Of a stretch of 64,000 nt of DNA, positions 59,677-64,000 are shown piece by piece (position 1 is the stretch's first letter; each line of letters starts with the position of its first letter). The notes under the pieces are model-generated. The model did not search any database. It worked only from the letters and a program-made list of their open reading frames with translations, and was not told where the DNA came from. The stretch spans positions 21,803,534 to 21,867,533 of the forward strand of contig ML679989.1 in the NCBI GenBank assembly GCA_007922225.1, written 5' to 3'. The position numbers were made by a program, and so were the translations under genes. This DNA comes from Emydura subglobosa (lineage: Eukaryota; Chordata; Testudines; Chelidae).

Positions 59677-60945
59677 CAGTGGTCCTCAACCAGGCAGAGG
59701 AAGAGCTAGCAGTGGTGTTGGCAACACACCATTTTCTTCCCATTGTGCGTTCTGCCTTGTAGAATACTTGCAAGTTAAGGAAAGGGTATGGGGGAGGAGG
59801 GGAAATCCACACAGATCTACTGTGACTTTCTCCTCAGGGAGCCCAGAATCATAAGCCACTGTTACCTCTCTGCCTGAGCAAGAGAGAGAGCTTTGCTGGA
59901 GCTTAAACTGCCCACCAGCAAACTCCTTGAGACACTGCAGCCTAAAACGTTGCCTTGCCGGTAACATTCAGTGAAACCTGCGTTCCCCAGAGACGTCTCC
60001 CTGCAGTCTGGGCCCACTCACAGAAATGACCAAGGAGACAGTGCACACTCCAGCCTGTTAGACTAGCTGAGGACCCACACCCGATACACAGCACTGAGAT
60101 TGCGTATGGTAAAACTAAGAATAAGTTTAATACTAAAGAACAGAGATTGAAATTATACTAGGCAAGAGAAAAAGAGACAGGTCTGGTTACAAACCAAACA
60201 GAACTAACCCACTTTCTAGTATCTAAAATGTAAACGTTAGCAAGCTGCAGTCTTTGCCTAAGCAGCTTTCTCACTTGCATCCAGCCACCAGCATCCCCAG
60301 CCCCTGAGGCAGGAGGATCCCCTGTTCACAGAGCCAGAGGGTGCTTTGTCCTCTGAATGATGGATAACAAAATGGCTTTTTACTTTTCCTTCTTTTTCCC
60401 AAAATACATTGATTTGTCCCCAGAGTCTGGATGGCCTCTGCTGTTCTTCTTTTCCTGTTCACATCCCATCTCCCTGTAGACTTGTATATAAATGGGGCTT
60501 CCATTGTATGGCTCCACAATTCTTAATTACGTTAGAGACAGGGAGACAGATGCCTTCCCGCCTGTCAGAAAGAGAACTTGTTTCTCCCTTGGTTTGGTCT
60601 TAGACTTTAAAGCATAATATCCATAAGTATCCAAAATGCCTCATGTAGTGTTACTGCTGACATTTCACACTGACATTGATCAGTGTCATCAGCTTTCATA
60701 AGATCTTGCTCAATACACTTTGTATACAATATTATTTACTATAAATCAGGTGATTCAATTGCTTATTCTTTGGGGTTCAGACCCCCTGTCGTGTCAGGAC
60801 CCTGTTTGTCACCTGCCTACCTGCCTTCCTCCACTGGTGAGCTCAGCTGGCTAACTCCCTTAGTCTCTCAGCTGCCTTCATCCTGTTGTGGTAGTCCAGA
60901 TCAGCTGGAATGCTTCTGCCAACGGACCCTAGAGTTGAAATGAAT
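59677..60945. repeat. unclassified repeat-like segment beginning with a hAT-like end
   Basis: The segment starts CAGTGGTCCTCAACC, a hAT-type terminus, directly beside the CR1 breakpoint. It continues with 'aactaagaataagtttaatactaaagaacag' and 'gacaggtctggttacaaacc', features of long turtle repeats that may be LTRs. A matching right terminus was not found, so the boundaries are uncertain. Confidence 0.4.
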
Positions 60946-61421
60946 GTCTGGAGGCAGAATGTTCTCAGCAGCTGCCCCTTTACTAACGAATTTAACTGCA
61001 ATTTGTCTGACTTGTAGGCCAGGTGGGTAGGGCTGATCTGATTGCTCTGGCTTTTCTAGGAGGAATGCAGTGAGTGAATGTGTTGAAGTTCCATTTAGGT
61101 GACCCCGGTCAACAAGTACATGCAGATGGTATTTGAACATGTGTCCAGAGACTTAGTAATGGGCCTAGTTTTATAATTGTAAAGTAAAGAGCAGCCTCAC
61201 ATTTGTAGTTATCATGCTAAAATTCCTGAGTAATCAGCTAGTTTCTGAATGGTTCTCAGTGCCATTCAGTTTGGTGTTGCAAATCGGAATTTCCCCTCCA
61301 TTCAGCTCTAATGCAATGTCCTCCTTAGCAGCAGGAGAGCAGGGCTTTTTGTGGAAAATGCATTGTTAGCCATTTACATTTGCTAGATAACTTTTTTTGG
61401 TTTTTTTTTTTTTTTAAACAG

Positions 61422-61480
61422 ATAAAGAAAAACACTCTTCCAAGGAGAAAAAGAAGAAGAAGAAAAAAAAAAGCAAAGAG
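61422..61480 (+). CDS. RABL6: RABL6 small Lys-rich exon
   Basis: This 59-nt exon follows a long T tract ending in AAACAG, completes an Asp codon and encodes KEKHSSKEK, a run of eight Lys, and SKE. It ends in phase 0 at GAG|GTATAG. It provides the first part of the basic C-terminal tail, a likely nuclear or nucleolar targeting region. The exon is nearly pure purine (AAG/AAA codons), so slippage or sequencing errors in the A run are possible. The frame is confirmed by the exons on both sides. Confidence 0.9.
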
Positions 61481-62220
61481 GTATAGCTTCATTCCGAAGT
61501 GTAAACTCCATCAGTATGTTCTCTGCCGGTCATCCAGAGGGGGGTCTGGCATTCTCCAGGAAATTGTGGCTGGCTCTTCTAGTTTCTCGTCCATATTCCT
61601 GCCTTTCCGGGGTGGGAATATGGAAGAGAACCAGTCAAGGGGATCTGCAGTCCCCATGTCTCCAGGCTTTTAGCCATTTTACTGCTTAAAAGCAAACTTG
61701 TAAAATTGAAGTTCAGAAGTTGAAATCGGAGAAGTAATGTTGTATAGGGTTGGCTTGCATAGAGCATCGTATGAACAGACAGCATGCGTGCAATCTAGCA
61801 AGAAAATTCTCTCTCAATTGAGCAGTGTGTCCAAGAAAGAATAACCAGAGATCATCAGGAGGTTTGTTGTTCAATGACAAGCATCAGTTCTAAACTTTCC
61901 CAGCGCTGAAGAAGAGCTCTCTGTAGACCAAACACTTCTCTCTCACCAACAGAAGTTGGTCCAATAAAAGAGAGTGCCTCATTCTGACTAGCCATCTTTA
62001 TCTGACAGGCCTGCTGGTGTAACACGTTCCCTGTTGCTGAGAGCAGAAAGTCCAACCTCACTACACTAACCTCACCCTCCTAGATACTGGGCTTTAGTCC
62101 TTCAGTATAATCCCCACACTAGGTAGACTTTGTCTCTAGGGTCACACTTTCAGGATGATGCACGATGGGTTACTGGTGCCATTAGAAAGAAGCTTTCTTA
62201 ATTGTCGTCTCATCTTGCAG
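61481..62220 (+). other. RABL6 last intron
   Basis: The intron contains a piece of an interspersed repeat (61905-62045) and otherwise nothing recognisable. Confidence 0.7.
61905..62045. repeat. interspersed repeat ('caacagaagttggtccaataaaag')
   Basis: The motif 'ctctcaccaacagaagttgg' followed by 'tccaataaaagagagtgcct' is the companion part of the repeat represented at 47673. In turtle, bird and crocodilian DNA the two parts are often found together. Confidence 0.6.
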
Positions 62221-62415
62221 GAAGAAGAGAAGTCTATGAAGAAGAAAAGCAAACACAAGAAGGGCAAGGAGAAGGAGGAGAGCAAAGATGAGAAGAAGAA
62301 AAAGAAGAAAAGAAGCAAGGAGACAAACAATGAGCTCGATGAACTGGAAGCCTTTCTGGGAGGCGGAGCTAGCGCCAACAAGCAGCAAGGGGGCGGGGAC
62401 TACGAGGAGCTCTAG
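62221..62415 (+). CDS. RABL6: RABL6 last coding exon with stop codon
   Basis: The exon follows CATCTTGCAG in phase 0. It encodes EEEKSMKKKSKHKKGKEKEE, a further basic stretch of alternating Lys and Glu, and then NELDELEAFLGGGASANKQQ, GGGDYEEL, followed by TAG at 62413-62415. The charged Lys/Glu segment and the LEAFLGGG ... GGGDYEEL terminus are diagnostic of RABL6. The reverse complement of the purine-rich part also gives a Ser/Leu/Phe-rich open frame, which is a shadow. Confidence 0.96.
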   Translation, partial: EEEKSMKKKSKHKKGKEKEESKDEKKKKKKRSKETNNELDELEAFLGGGASANKQQGGGDYEEL

Positions 62416-62850
62416 GCCTGCAGTGTACAGTCAGCAGACTGCACTGGTGGCTGCCACCTGCTCTCTGTGTGAGCCACGCCAGGACGGGGATAGATGTGTG
62501 AAGCTTTGGCTGTCTGCCGTAGGTACTATCGAAACAGAGATGGGGACAAAGAGCTTTACATCTGTGCGCTGTTCTGGTGCAGTCATTGCGTGGCAAGAAA
62601 ACACAGCCATGGTGTACTTGAGGGAGGAAGGTTAAAGGTCACGGGATGCTACTGTGGCAATGTGTTACCATTCCCCCCACCAGTGTCTAGCCCTCTTTCC
62701 TTTCTCCAGAGAGCTCCAATCTGGTGGTTGGCAGGGTGTCGGGAGGAAAAGGTGAGTGGACCTGCTCCCACACCCACCCCCAGCATATTCCACTGCTGCA
62801 CCCCTGAAATTGCTCTTTTAACAAATAAATGAATGCAGCAAAACATGCCA
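62416..62850 (+). other. RABL6: RABL6 3' UTR, inferred
   Basis: The sequence after the TAG codon has no continuing frame. A polyadenylation signal lies about 410 nt downstream, so the 3' UTR probably ends near 62845-62850. The exact cleavage site cannot be read from the sequence. Confidence 0.75.
62824..62829 (+). promoter_or_regulatory. AATAAA polyadenylation signal
   Basis: A canonical AATAAA hexamer occurs 409 nt after the RABL6 stop codon. It is followed within 60 nt by GT/T-containing sequence (TTGTGCTCTCCCCTTGTG) that could serve as the downstream element. Confidence 0.75.
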
Positions 62851-64000
62851 CCTGAATGCATTGTGCTCTCCCCTTGTGAATAATCAAGTCTTTAACTTTT
62901 TATCCTTCCTGTTTTTTACCAAGAAAGGTATTACTGGCCTTTGCCCCATAAGGCAGTTGACAAGCTTTAAATTAGCAAAATATTTTCTTGTGCAGCCCAT
63001 AATGAAGCCGCTGCAGGGCCTGAAATAAGAGAGTATAATTTTGGAATCCTTCTGTAAAGTATCTTTCTGTACAGCAGCGTAATTAGTTGGTGCCGCTCTT
63101 GGAACCCATGAAGCTGCATTGGTTCCCATGGCCCCAGTGTCTGTCACTGCACGTAAGCTGCTGTGCAGTTTGGGAAGACAACACAAACTTATCTTTTTAG
63201 AAAAGAAATGAAATTGACCCTTTCGCTTATTTCCCACCCCGGGCTTGAATTGGAATACACTGGCAACCCAGCCCACCAGCACCTCTCAGGACATGACTGC
63301 TGAATTTCATGAGTCTACAGAAATGTGTGAGCATGGCCAGGCTTTCGCTTCTCAGGTCATGCTGTAGAATGATAGCTGGGGAGACCACTCGAGCTGGGAA
63401 CTGCGTCCTTCCTTTGTTCAAGTTCTGCAGACAATGAAAACAATGTTTACTAGGCCACTCCGCTGAGCCGTTAGTGTAGGGCCCTTCCTTGCCCGGATTA
63501 GAGTGCAGCACCTTGGCTTGTCTCAAGTTTTGGAAGCCTTTTAATTTTGGCTCTCATCTCAAAGAACCATGGATCGGTGCATGCTTGGCAGCACAGGTCA
63601 TGGATGGTTATTGAAACCCTTTGCCCTTGCGTGAGTGCCTCTCCACATCTTCAAAGAGCCTATTAATACTCACTACCCGGTTGTGTTGTGTCTTCTCCAA
63701 GGCCCAGCCCTGTGAAGCCCATTCATATTTTTGTGCCCTATTGTGTGTGAGTTGTTTTTATCCCTTCAGTTATAAAATGTGGACTGTCTGTAGGAAACAA
63801 GATGAAGTCCAAATTGGGGTTTCCTTCCACTTCCCCACACAGCGGGAATACTGCTTTGGATCCATCCTCCACTTCAGAGTTGCCTTGAACAACAGACAGT
63901 TGCTCCATTTTTTTCTGAGAAATGCACTTGTAACTTTCTATATACAACAAACTGGGGTCTTGCTGCATGAGCAGAGTATCATTGTAGGCACATTTCCATT
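62851..64000. other. region downstream of RABL6, no gene seen
   Basis: I found no exon-like sequence and no recognisable repeat. In mammals other genes follow RABL6 closely, but none of their motifs could be read here. Confidence 0.6.

Larger units (their letters stand above)
56664..61421 (+). other. RABL6 intron with antisense CR1
   Basis: It holds an antisense CR1 (58636-59675), a hAT-like end at 59677 and a long unclassified repeat-like segment (about 59690-60945). The stretches 56664-58630 and 60950-61421 show no gene. Confidence 0.65.
8621..62850 (+). other. RABL6: RABL6 gene span, 13 coding exons, 5' end outside window
   Basis: Rab-like protein 6 (PARF) is a large, atypical member of the Ras superfamily. 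In mammals it is reported to interact with the ARF tumour suppressor and to act in nuclear and cytoplasmic growth control. Thirteen exons in one orientation join in frame to give about 685 residues. In order these are the distal part of a GTPase-like domain, a short helical segment, a Pro/Ser-rich disordered region, acidic Ser-rich stretches, and a Lys-rich tail ending in GGGDYEEL. That order and the individual motifs match vertebrate RABL6 as I know it. Roughly the first 88 residues, including the P-loop, were not found in 1-8620 and should lie upstream. All twelve complete introns begin with GT and end with AG, and codon phase is consistent at every junction. The exon boundaries were read by eye from the sequence. 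Confidence 0.95.

Overview
The window is vertebrate nuclear DNA. It carries most of one split gene on the + strand, RABL6 (Rab-like protein 6, also known as PARF), spread over about 54 kb of repeat-rich intron. Thirteen consecutive coding exons can be placed between 8621 and 62415. Exon junctions preserve the reading frame and the flanking AG/GT dinucleotides are all present. The repeat content points to a turtle, probably a cryptodire: CR1 LINEs ending in ATTCTATG repeats, DIRS-type tyrosine-recombinase retrotransposons, tRNA-derived SINEs resembling the turtle Cry family, and many hAT-like MITEs. The species assignment rests on recognition of these families, not on a search.

Layout. Positions 1-8620 are intron; the first coding exons, with the start codon and P-loop, were not seen and presumably lie upstream. 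This intron holds a TACTCCTGGG MITE, a small hAT-like MITE, a fold-back repeat and a 5'-truncated CR1 whose reverse transcriptase frame is still open. From 8621 to 19620 five short exons encode the rest of the degenerate GTPase domain; a cluster of 'gtctacac' MITEs sits in the second intron. Intron 19621-25838 contains an old, internally deleted DIRS element. Exon 6 (25839) encodes a helical segment and is followed by a 10 kb intron with a decayed second type of non-LTR reverse transcriptase and a roughly 1.1 kb hAT-like element. Exons 7 and 8 encode a Pro/Ser-rich disordered region. The 13 kb intron 39350-52604 holds a nearly complete but broken DIRS element (41697-47017) with a SINE inside it, a hAT MITE with a perfect 8-bp target duplication, and a long unclassified repeat. 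Exons 9-13 (52605-62415) encode the acidic, Ser-rich and Lys-rich C-terminal half and end in a stop codon, a short 3' UTR and an AATAAA signal at 62824. The last 1.1 kb shows no gene that I can recognise.

There is no operon, CRISPR array, prophage or other multi-gene system. The mobile elements are not functionally linked to RABL6. Their relevance is as intron load, as sources of cryptic splice sites, and as a record of successive transposition. The most informative structure is the DIRS element, whose inverted termini and internal complementary region can be read directly in both copies.
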